Positions 15,454 through 22,138 of a DNA stretch of 31,851 nucleotides are shown here, piece after piece (the first letter of the stretch is position 1; each line of letters opens with the position of its first letter). The stretch lies in assembly GCF_000226875.1 (NCBI RefSeq), contig NZ_JH164926.1:145690-177540 (forward strand). The letters run 5' to 3'. The translations under genes and the position numbers were made by a program. The notes under the pieces are model-generated. The model saw only the letters and a list, made by a program, of their open reading frames with translations, searched no databases and was not told where the DNA came from. The DNA is from Neisseria shayeganii 871 (GTDB lineage Bacteria; Pseudomonadota; Gammaproteobacteria; Burkholderiales; Neisseriaceae).

Positions 15454-16200
15454 ATGTGGAATACGCCGTTGCTGCCGCCCGAATGTTTTGAGTTTCCTGA
15501 TCCCGGACCGGCTATTGCCCATAACGACGGCCTGGTGGCAGTGAGCGCGGATTTGCAGCCCGACCGCCTGTTGGCCGCCTACCGGCAGGGCATTTTTCCG
15601 TGGTTTGCCGAGCAGGGTTATTTTTTCTGGTTTGTGGTGGCGCCGCGCACGGTTTTGCTGCCGCCGCATCTGCACATTGGCCGTTCGCTGGCGAAAACCC
15701 TGCGCCACAAAGCCTATCGGGTAACGGTGAATCACGATTTCGAGGCGGTCATCGCCGCCTGTGCCGCCGTGCCGCGCCCCGGCCAAGACGGCACTTGGAT
15801 TGCGCCCGAGTTTCAGGCCGCTTATACCGCCCTGCATCATCTCGGCCATGCCCATTCGTTTGAATGTTGGTATCCCGACCGGCAGGGCGGTTGGCAGTTG
15901 GCCGGCGGTTTTTACGGCGTGCAGATCGGGCGGGTGTTTTACGGCGAATCGATGTTTGCCGCGGCGGCCGATGCTTCCAAAATCGCTTTTGCCTGCGCGG
16001 TGCCGTTTCTGGCCGGTTGCGGCATTGAATTGATCGACTGCCAGCAGGACACCCGCCATTTGGCGCGCTTCGGCTCGGAGCCCATGGATTTTTCTGCTTT
16101 CCAAGCCGCTTTGCGGCGCCTGAATGCTTTGCCTTTGGAAGCGGTTATTTTGCCCGGTACGGTGCGGGAAAACCCCTGTGCAGCCGGGCAGGCTACCTGA
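15454..16200 (+). CDS. aat: Leucyl/phenylalanyl-tRNA-protein transferase
   Basis: Aat adds Leu or Phe from aminoacyl-tRNA to proteins with N-terminal Lys or Arg, marking them for ClpAP (bacterial N-end rule). The 248-residue protein has GLVAVSADL, LLAAYRQGIFPWF, GTWIAPEF, GHAHSFECW, GGFYGVQIGRVFYGESMF and IDCQQDTRHLARFGS, all Aat landmarks. The ending GQAT and the TGA stop come from an exact DUS (16190-16201), so the last two residues may be recent. The Shine-Dalgarno is weak. It is 40 bp upstream of dapD on the same strand. Confidence 0.95.
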   Translation: MWNTPLLPPECFEFPDPGPAIAHNDGLVAVSADLQPDRLLAAYRQGIFPWFAEQGYFFWFVVAPRTVLLPPHLHIGRSLAKTLRHKAYRVTVNHDFEAVIAACAAVPRPGQDGTWIAPEFQAAYTALHHLGHAHSFECWYPDRQGGWQLAGGFYGVQIGRVFYGESMFAAAADASKIAFACAVPFLAGCGIELIDCQQDTRHLARFGSEPMDFSAFQAALRRLNALPLEAVILPGTVRENPCAAGQAT

Positions 16201-16201
16201 A
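16190..16201 (+). repeat. Exact DUS forming the aat stop codon
   Basis: AGGCTACCTGAA read as (C)AG-GCT-ACC-TGA: Gln-Ala-Thr-stop. The same reading ends dnaG. Confidence 0.9.
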
Positions 16202-16240
16202 AGTCATTTTTTATTGATCCATCTGTTGAAGGAAAACTGT

Positions 16241-17062
16241 ATGTCATTACAAAACATTATTGAAACCGCTTTCGAGCAGCGTGCCGACATCACGCCGAAA
16301 ACCGTCACTGCTGAAGTGAAAGAGGCGGTAGAGGAAACCCTGCGCCGGCTGGATTCCGGCGCCTTGCGGGTGGCCGAGCGTTTGGGTGTCGGTCAATGGC
16401 AGGTAAACGAATGGGCGAAAAAAGCGGTGTTGTTGTCGTTCCGCATTGCCGACAACGAAGTGCAGGACGACGGCGTGAACCGCTATTTCGACAAAGTGCC
16501 GACCAAGTTTGCCGCTTGGGACGAGGCGCAGTTTCAGGCGGCCGGTTTCCGCGCGGTGCCGGGTGCGGTGGCGCGCCGCGGCAGCTTTGTCGGCAAAAAC
16601 GTGGTGCTGATGCCTTCTTATGTGAACATCGGCGCTTATGTGGACGAAGGCACGATGGTGGACACTTGGGCCACGGTGGGTTCTTGCGCGCAAATCGGCA
16701 AAAATGTGCACTTGAGCGGCGGCGTGGGCATCGGCGGAGTGTTGGAACCCTTGCAGGCCAGCCCGACCATTATTGAAGACAACTGCTTTATCGGCGCGCG
16801 TTCCGAGATTGTGGAAGGCGTGATTGTGGAAGAAGGCAGCGTGATTTCGATGGGCGTGTATATCGGCCAATCCACCAAAATTTATGACCGCGAAACCGGC
16901 GAAATCCATTATGGCCGCGTGCCCGCCGGCTCGGTGGTGGTGTCCGGCAGCCTGCCGGCCAAGGACGGCGGCCACAGCCTGTATTGTGCGGTGATCGTGA
17001 AAAAAGTGGACGCGCAAACCCGCGCCAAAACCAACGTAAATGAATTGCTGCGCGGGGTTTAA
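16241..17062 (+). CDS. dapD: Tetrahydrodipicolinate N-succinyltransferase
   Basis: DapD transfers succinyl from succinyl-CoA to tetrahydrodipicolinate, so this organism makes diaminopimelate by the succinylase route. The 273-residue protein has an N-terminal helical domain and a left-handed beta-helix of hexapeptide repeats. Diagnostic segments are MPSYVNIGAYVDEGTMVDTW, GSCAQIGKNVHLSGGVGIGG and FIGARSEIVEGVIVEEGSV. The ATG has AAGGA 7 bases upstream. It follows aat by 40 bp and is closed by a strong terminator at 17118-17163. Confidence 0.97.
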   Translation: MSLQNIIETAFEQRADITPKTVTAEVKEAVEETLRRLDSGALRVAERLGVGQWQVNEWAKKAVLLSFRIADNEVQDDGVNRYFDKVPTKFAAWDEAQFQAAGFRAVPGAVARRGSFVGKNVVLMPSYVNIGAYVDEGTMVDTWATVGSCAQIGKNVHLSGGVGIGGVLEPLQASPTIIEDNCFIGARSEIVEGVIVEEGSVISMGVYIGQSTKIYDRETGEIHYGRVPAGSVVVSGSLPAKDGGHSLYCAVIVKKVDAQTRAKTNVNELLRGV

Positions 17063-17077
17063 GGCCAAGGCAGATTC

Positions 17078-17103
17078 GCGAAAAGGTCTCAGGGCTACCT
17101 GAA
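17078..17103. repeat. Isolated right end of the MITE-like repeat, joined to a DUS
   Basis: GCGAAAAGGTCTCAGGGC resembles the repeat's right end GCAAAGGTCTCAGGC and runs straight into a one-mismatch DUS (17092-17103). No matching left end is present nearby, so it is probably a deletion remnant. Confidence 0.45.
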
Positions 17104-17117
17104 AGCCTGATCTTTTA

Positions 17118-17163
17118 AAAAACAACCGAATATCCTTTACAGACAGGATATTCGGTTGTTTTT
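17118..17163. terminator. Strong bidirectional terminator between dapD and rlmB
   Basis: A 19-bp perfect stem (17118-17136 with 17145-17163) around an 8-nt loop, flanked by A-run and T-run. It contains ACAACCGAATATCC and no DUS. It sits between convergent dapD and rlmB and serves both. Confidence 0.9.
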
Positions 17164-17200
17164 ATCGTCGGCGCATAAGCGGAAAAACCCGTATCCGGCT

Positions 17201-17212
17201 TTCAGGTAGCCT
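17201..17212 (-). repeat. Exact DUS after rlmB
   Basis: TTCAGGTAGCCT, eight bases beyond the rlmB stop. It faces the DUS at 17092-17103 about 100 bp away, with the strong terminator between them. Confidence 0.85.
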
Positions 17213-17219
17213 CAAGCGC

Positions 17220-17972
17220 TTATTGCTGTTCCTGGCGTAGAGTGCGTTGGCGGCGGCTTTCGCTCAAGACCATGCCGGCGCTCACGGAAACGTTCAGGCT
17301 CTCCACCATGCCCAGCATCGGAATCGACACCAAGGCATCGCAGTGTTCGCGGGTGAGGCGGCGCATGCCTTCGCCTTCGCTGCCCATCACCCAGGCCACG
17401 CTGTCGGGCACGCTGTAGTGGTAGAGGTCGGCTTCGCCGCCCATGTCGGTGCCGACAATCCAAATGCCGTATTCTTTCAGTTCGCGCAGGGTGCGGGCCA
17501 GATTGGTGACGGTGATGTAGGGCACGGTTTCGGCGGCGCCGCAGGCCACTTTGCTAACTGTGGCGTTGAGGCCGGCGCTTTTGTCTTTCGGCGCAATCAC
17601 CGCGTGCACGCCCATGGCATCGGCCACGCGCAGGCAGGCGCCGAGGTTATGCGGATCAGTGATGCCGTCGAGCACGAGCAGAAAGGGCGGCTCGTTCAGG
17701 TTTTCCAGCACGTCTTCCAGATGCACATGGTGGCGCGAAGCGTCGATGAAACCGACTACGCCTTGGTGGCGGGCGTTTTTGCACAGGCTGTTGAGCCGTG
17801 CCGCATCGGCAAAATGCACGCGTACGCCTTCGGCGGTGGCTTTTTCCAAAACATCGCGGGTGCGGGCGTCTTGGCGGCCTTCTTGGATGTAAAGCTCGGT
17901 CAGGCTTTTGGGGTTTTGCCACAAACGGGCGTTGACGGCGTGAAAACCGTAGATCAGTCGTTGGTTGGCCAT
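17220..17972 (-). CDS. rlmB: 23S rRNA (guanosine-2'-O-)-methyltransferase RlmB
   Basis: RlmB methylates the ribose of G2251 (E. coli numbering) in the 23S rRNA peptidyl-transferase P loop. The 250-residue SpoU-family protein has an N-terminal substrate-binding domain (IYGFHAVNARL, about 7-17) and a knotted methyltransferase domain. The three SpoU motifs are visible: LDGITDPHNLGACLR, WVMGSEGEGMRRL and SLNVSVSAGMVLSE. The start ATG at 17972 has only a weak Shine-Dalgarno. It is convergent with dapD; repeat copy 3 and a -10-like TATAAT (18003-18008) lie upstream. Confidence 0.95.
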   Translation of the reverse strand: MANQRLIYGFHAVNARLWQNPKSLTELYIQEGRQDARTRDVLEKATAEGVRVHFADAARLNSLCKNARHQGVVGFIDASRHHVHLEDVLENLNEPPFLLVLDGITDPHNLGACLRVADAMGVHAVIAPKDKSAGLNATVSKVACGAAETVPYITVTNLARTLRELKEYGIWIVGTDMGGEADLYHYSVPDSVAWVMGSEGEGMRRLTREHCDALVSIPMLGMVESLNVSVSAGMVLSESRRQRTLRQEQQ

Positions 17973-18002
17973 GCTGGGCTCGGGGAAACGTCAAAGAGGC
18001 GC

Positions 18003-18031
18003 ATTATACGCGATACGCGGCATGGTGTAGG
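18003..18031 (-). promoter_or_regulatory. Candidate promoter of rlmB
   Basis: On the - strand CCTACA (18031-18026), a 17-bp spacer and TATAAT (18008-18003), followed by GCGCC. The -10 is perfect, the -35 is poor. Confidence 0.45.
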
Positions 18032-18035
18032 TTTC

Positions 18036-18047
18036 GGGCTACCTGAA
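18036..18047 (+). repeat. DUS beside repeat copy 3 (11/12 match)
   Basis: GGGCTACCTGAA, 8 bp to the left of repeat copy 3 and upstream of rlmB. Confidence 0.75.
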
Positions 18048-18055
18048 AAGCAGGC

Positions 18056-18224
18056 TGAGACCTTTGCAAAACCCTCATCTGCGGTGCATTTCTGCGTTGT
18101 GCGCTGCTCGCTCGCTTGCCTATCTAGATGATATGTCTTTCCCACGGGGATTCCTGGCGTTCACGCTCGCTGCGCTGCTACGCCTTGAACTGCATCCACA
18201 TCTGAAGGTTTTGCAAAGGTCTCA
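18056..18224. repeat. MITE-like repeat, copy 3 (long form, 169 bp)
   Basis: TGAGACCTTTGCAAAACC at the left and its inverse GGTTTTGCAAAGGTCTCA at the right, with the internal block containing CCCACGGGGATTCCT. Left flank AGGCT, right flank AGGGT. The right 47 bp encode the end of comEC on the - strand. Confidence 0.9.
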
Positions 18225-20454
18225 GGGTTTCGGTTTCGGCCAGCGGTTTGCGCTGCCAAAAGCGCCGCGGCAGCAGGCTTGGCTGCAAACGGCCGTTGCC
18301 GAGCAGGAAGTCGATGCGGCCGCTGCGGGCGCTGGTGTGGAGGCGGATGCCGCGCGCGCTCAGGCTGTGGCGCACTTCGGCGGCGGGATGGCGGTAGGGA
18401 TTGGCAAAGCCGTTGGTGGCCACCGCTGTGTGCGGCGCCACGGCTTCCAAAAATTCGACGGCAGTGGAAGAGCGGCTGCCGTGGTGGCCGAGCAGCAGGA
18501 TTTGGCTGTGCAGGCCGCTGCCGTAGCGGCGCACCAATTCGCGCTCGCCGGCTTTGCCCAAATCGCCGGTAATCAGCACGGCTTCGCCGTTGGCCACTAC
18601 GCGCAACACGCAGCTTTGTTCGTTGTCGGCCAGCTGTGTTTGCGGCGGCGGGGTGAGGAATTCGAACCAGACGCCGTCCCAAGTCCAGTTGAGGCCGCCG
18701 CGGCAATGGCGTGCCGCTTGGCCGGGATAAGCAGCCGGCTGGCCGGCATATAGCCGGGCGGGCGGAAAGGCTACCTGAACGGCCGCCAAGCCGCCGTCGT
18801 GGTCGGCATCGTGATGCGACGCCACCAGCACATCGGGCGGCGGCAGGCCTTGTGCCCACAGGGCGGGCAGCAGCTGTAACTTGGCGGCGTTTTCGGTGCC
18901 GGTGTCGAACAGCAGCCAATGGTTTCGGGTGCGGATTTGCACGGCCAAACCCTGGCCGACATCGTGAATGCGTATCGCAGCCGTGCCGTCATCCGGTGCA
19001 GGCGTACGGTAACAGCAGGACAGCAGCAACACAGCCGCCGCCCACGGCCGCAAACCCAAGCCGCGCGGCAGCAGGAGCACGGCCAAGGCCGCCAACACCG
19101 CCAGCCAAAAAGCGGGCGGCAGATGGGGCAGGCTGCCCACCGGCATCTGAGTGCCCGCCCACACAACGGCCTCAAGCGTGTATTCCCCCAAAGCCGCCGC
19201 CAAGCGGAGCAGGGCGTCGCCGGGCAGCAGCACCGCCAACAAGGCCAAAGGCACCAACAGCCAGGAAAACCACGGAATCAGCAGTAAATTGGCCAAGGGC
19301 GCCGCCAGCGGGACGACACCGAAAGCTTGGCCGGCCGCCCAAAAACCGAAAACAGTAACCGCGGCCTGCCCGCGCCAGAGTGCGCGCCATTTGCCGTGGC
19401 GCAGACGCTTGTCGGCGGCCCAAATCAATACCGCCACCATGCCGAAAGACAGCCAAAACCCCACGCCCAGAGCCGACAGCGGCTGCCACAGCAACACCGC
19501 GCTGAGGGCGAACCACCAGCTTTGCCAAGGCGAAGCGCCGCTGCGCCGCCACCAATGCCACACAAATATCGACAACATCAAGAGGCTGCGCTGCACCGGC
19601 ACGCCGAAACCGGCCAAAGCGCCGTACGCCACGGCGGCGGCCAAACCCGCGGCCAATACCCAGCGCCTCGGCTCGGCCAAGGGCAGCGGCCACAGCAGCA
19701 AGCGTGCCAACAGGCCGGCCGCCAAAGCCGTCATGCCCACATGCAGGCCGGAAATGCTCACCAAATGGTTGATGCCCAAATGGCGGAACGCCTGCCAATG
19801 TTCGTCTTCCAAACCGCCGTAGCCGCCGGTGCCCAAAGCCCGCATCAGCGCCGCGCCTTGCGGATACACGGCCGCCACGCCCTGCCAGCGCTGCTGCGCC
19901 CGATAACGCCATTGCTGCCAACGGGTGTGCCAGCCGCGGTCCGGCGTCAGCCCGGTGCGTTCCACACCTGCCGAGGCCAAGCCGTGCAGGCCGCGTGACA
20001 GCGCCCACGCTTCGCGGTCGAAGCCGTTGTCGTTGCGTTCGCCGATGGTGGGGCGGACGCGCGCTTCTATCCGCCAGCGGCTGCCGGGTAGCCATTCGCG
20101 TTTGAGGCGGTCGCTCAGCAACAGGCGGTAGCGTCGGCCGTCTGCCGTTTCGGCAAGGGCTTCGAAACGCACTGCGTAAGGCGCTTCTTCCGCCACCGAG
20201 GCTACCTGAAACACCATTTCTACCCGTTGCGATTCCGGCTCGACCGGCCATTGCCCCGACACGGCGGCTTCAATCCGCCACACGCCGTAGAGCAAACCGG
20301 CCAGCAGCCACCAGGCGGCGCGGAAACGGCGCAGGCTGCCTGCAGCAAACAACAGCAGGCCGGCGGCTGAGAGCAGGGCAGTCAAATGCGCCGCCGGCAA
20401 TAAAAATGCCGCCAGCACGCCGACCGCCCAAAAACGCCATCCGCTGCCTGCCAT
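18178..20454 (-). CDS. comEC: DNA internalization competence protein ComEC/Rec2
   Basis: ComEC forms the inner-membrane channel that imports single-stranded DNA during natural transformation. The 758-residue protein has N-terminal helices, an OB-like domain, and the competence domain with HLVSISGLHVG (about 230-240) and many hydrophobic helices. A C-terminal metallo-beta-lactamase-like domain has SHHDADHDGG and LGHHGSRSS, as in nuclease-type ComEC proteins. The ATG at 20454 starts just before the first helix; an in-frame TTG at 20520 is an alternative. The last ~15 residues (from LRPLQNLQMWMQ) and the stop are encoded by repeat copy 3, so the native C-terminus has been replaced or extended. 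Two exact DUS inside (18768, 20199) are read as VQVA and FQVA. Confidence 0.93.
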   Translation of the reverse strand: MAGSGWRFWAVGVLAAFLLPAAHLTALLSAAGLLLFAAGSLRRFRAAWWLLAGLLYGVWRIEAAVSGQWPVEPESQRVEMVFQVASVAEEAPYAVRFEALAETADGRRYRLLLSDRLKREWLPGSRWRIEARVRPTIGERNDNGFDREAWALSRGLHGLASAGVERTGLTPDRGWHTRWQQWRYRAQQRWQGVAAVYPQGAALMRALGTGGYGGLEDEHWQAFRHLGINHLVSISGLHVGMTALAAGLLARLLLWPLPLAEPRRWVLAAGLAAAVAYGALAGFGVPVQRSLLMLSIFVWHWWRRSGASPWQSWWFALSAVLLWQPLSALGVGFWLSFGMVAVLIWAADKRLRHGKWRALWRGQAAVTVFGFWAAGQAFGVVPLAAPLANLLLIPWFSWLLVPLALLAVLLPGDALLRLAAALGEYTLEAVVWAGTQMPVGSLPHLPPAFWLAVLAALAVLLLPRGLGLRPWAAAVLLLSCCYRTPAPDDGTAAIRIHDVGQGLAVQIRTRNHWLLFDTGTENAAKLQLLPALWAQGLPPPDVLVASHHDADHDGGLAAVQVAFPPARLYAGQPAAYPGQAARHCRGGLNWTWDGVWFEFLTPPPQTQLADNEQSCVLRVVANGEAVLITGDLGKAGERELVRRYGSGLHSQILLLGHHGSRSSTAVEFLEAVAPHTAVATNGFANPYRHPAAEVRHSLSARGIRLHTSARSGRIDFLLGNGRLQPSLLPRRFWQRKPLAETETLRPLQNLQMWMQFKA
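18768..18779 (+). repeat. Exact DUS inside comEC (first)
   Basis: AGGCTACCTGAA; on the coding (-) strand it is read as Val-Gln-Val-Ala in the C-terminal domain. Confidence 0.9.
20199..20210 (+). repeat. Exact DUS inside comEC (second)
   Basis: AGGCTACCTGAA; on the coding (-) strand it is read as Phe-Gln-Val-Ala in the OB-like domain. Confidence 0.9.
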
Positions 20455-20564
20455 GTTCTGCCCGCTGTTGGAGAGTGATTGCTCGGCGGCAGTGTAAGGG
20501 AAACATGGGATGAGGGGCAAGGCATTGAAGCGGCATCGGAAGTTGGAAGCGGCTATGCAGGCTT

Positions 20565-20576
20565 TTCAGGCAGCCT
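20565..20576 (-). repeat. DUS of a different dialect (AGGCTGCCTGAA)
   Basis: TTCAGGCAGCCT on the + strand, the reverse complement of AGGCTGCCTGAA, which is a dialect known from other Neisseriaceae. It differs from the local DUS by one base. It is just beyond the permease terminator and upstream of comEC. Confidence 0.65.
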
Positions 20577-20608
20577 CAAAACAAAACCACCGGCTCTGGA
20601 GCCGGTGG
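20577..20608 (-). terminator. Rho-independent terminator of the purine permease
   Basis: On the - strand CCACCGGCT (20608-20600) and AGCCGGTGG (20595-20587) pair around 4 nt, followed by TTTTGTTTTG. It lies 19 bases after the permease stop. Confidence 0.88.
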
Positions 20609-20627
20609 CATTGGTGTCAAGAGAAAC

Positions 20628-21965
20628 TTACACGCCCAAAAACCAGAATTTGGCGACCCAAGCCACGGCCACAATCCACACCATTACCGGCACTTCTTTG
20701 GCGCGGCCGCACAAGAGCTTGATCAGCGCATAGCTGATGAAGCCCATGGCGATGCCGTCGGCAATCGAGTAGGTGAAAGGCATAAAGGCGATGGTGAGGA
20801 AGGCCGGCGCGGCTTCGGTCATGTCTTCCCAGTCGATTTCCAGGGTGCTGCGCAACATATGGATGCCGATGTAGAGCAGGGCCGGCGCGGTGGCGAAGGC
20901 GGGTACGGCCTGCGCCAGTGGCGAGAACCACAAGCAGGCCAGCATCAGCACGCCCACGGTGATGGCGGTGAGGCCGGTGCGGCCGCCGGCGGCCACGCCG
21001 GAAGCGCTTTCCACATAAGGGGTAATCGAGGATGTGCCCAAGCTGGCACCGGCGATGATGGCGGTGGAGTCGGCAAACAGGGCGCGTTTCAGGCGCGGCA
21101 GTTTGCCGTCCACCAACAGGCCGGCGCGGTGCGACACGCCCACCAGGGTGCCGGTGCTGTCAAACAGGTCCACCAAGAAAAACACGAAAATCACCGCAAT
21201 CATGCTGCCGTTAAACAGCTGATTGAAATCCATCTGCATAAAGGTGGGCGCCACGCTGGGAATCGGCGCCACAATGCCTTTGAATTCGGTCAGCCCCATG
21301 CCGGCGGCAATCGCGGTCACCGCCAGAATGCTGATGATGATGGCGCCGCGGACGCGGAAATAATCCAGCACCACAATCAGGAAAAAGCCGAGCAGGGCCA
21401 GCAACACCGGCCAGTTGGGCAGTTTCACGCCTTCGTTCAGCACATACAGATCGCCCATTTTCACCAAGGTGGCGTCGCTGGCCACCACCAAGCCGGCGTT
21501 TTTCAGCGCAATCAGGGCCAAAAACAGGCCGATGCCGGCGGCAATCGCCATTTTCAAGCTCATGGGCAGGGCGTTGACCAGCATTTCGCGGATTTTGAAG
21601 AAGCTGAACACGAAAATGATCACCCCCGACACAAACACCGCCGCCAGCGCCACCTGCCAGGGCACGCCCATGCCTTTGACCACGGCAAAGGTGAAATAAG
21701 CGTTCAGGCCCATGCCTGGCGCCAACGCCACCGGATAATTGGCCAGCGCGCCCATGATGAAGCAGCCGATGGCGGCCGAAATACAGGTGGCCACAAACAC
21801 CGCGCCGAAATCCATGCCGGTAATCGACAGAATACCGGGGTTGACGATGACGATGTAGCACATGGTGAGGAAGGTGGTAACGCCGGCCATGATTTCGGTG
21901 CGCACCGTGGTGTTGTGCTCGGAAAGCTTGAAATGGCGGTCAAGCCAGGAAGTGTGTGTGCTCAT
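20628..21965 (-). CDS. NCS2-family adenine/guanine/hypoxanthine permease
   Basis: A 445-residue inner-membrane nucleobase:proton symporter of the AzgA/PbuG/GhxP branch of the NCS2 family. About 12-14 hydrophobic segments are visible. Branch signatures are AGVTTFLTMCYIVIVNP near the N-terminus, ALAPGMGLNAYFTFAV, FFLVDLFDSTGTLVG (substrate site) and GTSSITPYVESASGVAAGGR. The ATG at 21965 follows GGGAA; an upstream TTG start is less likely. The precise base transported cannot be told from sequence. No purine riboswitch is evident in the short leader after the TATAAT at 22052-22057. Confidence 0.9.
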   Translation of the reverse strand: MSTHTSWLDRHFKLSEHNTTVRTEIMAGVTTFLTMCYIVIVNPGILSITGMDFGAVFVATCISAAIGCFIMGALANYPVALAPGMGLNAYFTFAVVKGMGVPWQVALAAVFVSGVIIFVFSFFKIREMLVNALPMSLKMAIAAGIGLFLALIALKNAGLVVASDATLVKMGDLYVLNEGVKLPNWPVLLALLGFFLIVVLDYFRVRGAIIISILAVTAIAAGMGLTEFKGIVAPIPSVAPTFMQMDFNQLFNGSMIAVIFVFFLVDLFDSTGTLVGVSHRAGLLVDGKLPRLKRALFADSTAIIAGASLGTSSITPYVESASGVAAGGRTGLTAITVGVLMLACLWFSPLAQAVPAFATAPALLYIGIHMLRSTLEIDWEDMTEAAPAFLTIAFMPFTYSIADGIAMGFISYALIKLLCGRAKEVPVMVWIVAVAWVAKFWFLGV

Positions 21966-22051
21966 GAATATTCCCAATTGAATCAAAATGTAGCGAAGCG
22001 CCGGCTGCTTGGATCTGAGCAGGTTGGGCAGCGGGCGGCCAAAAGAGCGGC

Positions 22052-22057
22052 ATTATA
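22052..22057 (-). promoter_or_regulatory. Candidate -10 box for the purine permease
   Basis: TATAAT on the - strand followed by GCCGC, about 87 bp before the start codon. No recognisable -35 at 16-18 bp. Confidence 0.5.
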
Positions 22058-22085
22058 AACTTTCGGGCGCTAAAGTGCAGCGAAA

Positions 22086-22127
22086 ACAGGCTACCTGAAA
22101 GCCGCCTGCGGCTTTCAGGTAGCCTGT
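22086..22127. terminator. Paired inverted DUS hairpin after ppk
   Basis: Two exact DUS (22088-22099, 22114-22125) inside a 20-bp perfect inverted repeat (22086-22105 with 22108-22127) that is almost loopless. It is 11 bp after the ppk stop and upstream of the permease promoter. Confidence 0.8.
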
Positions 22128-22138
22128 GTGCCATGGTG

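Noticed and set aside
18178..18224. comEC as a frameshifted pseudogene
   Set aside because: The frame is open through all domains with both active-site motifs of the C-terminal domain; only the last ~15 residues are repeat-derived.
21966..22085. Possible purine riboswitch before the permease
   Set aside because: The leader from the -10 box is under 100 bases and I find no conserved purine-aptamer core.
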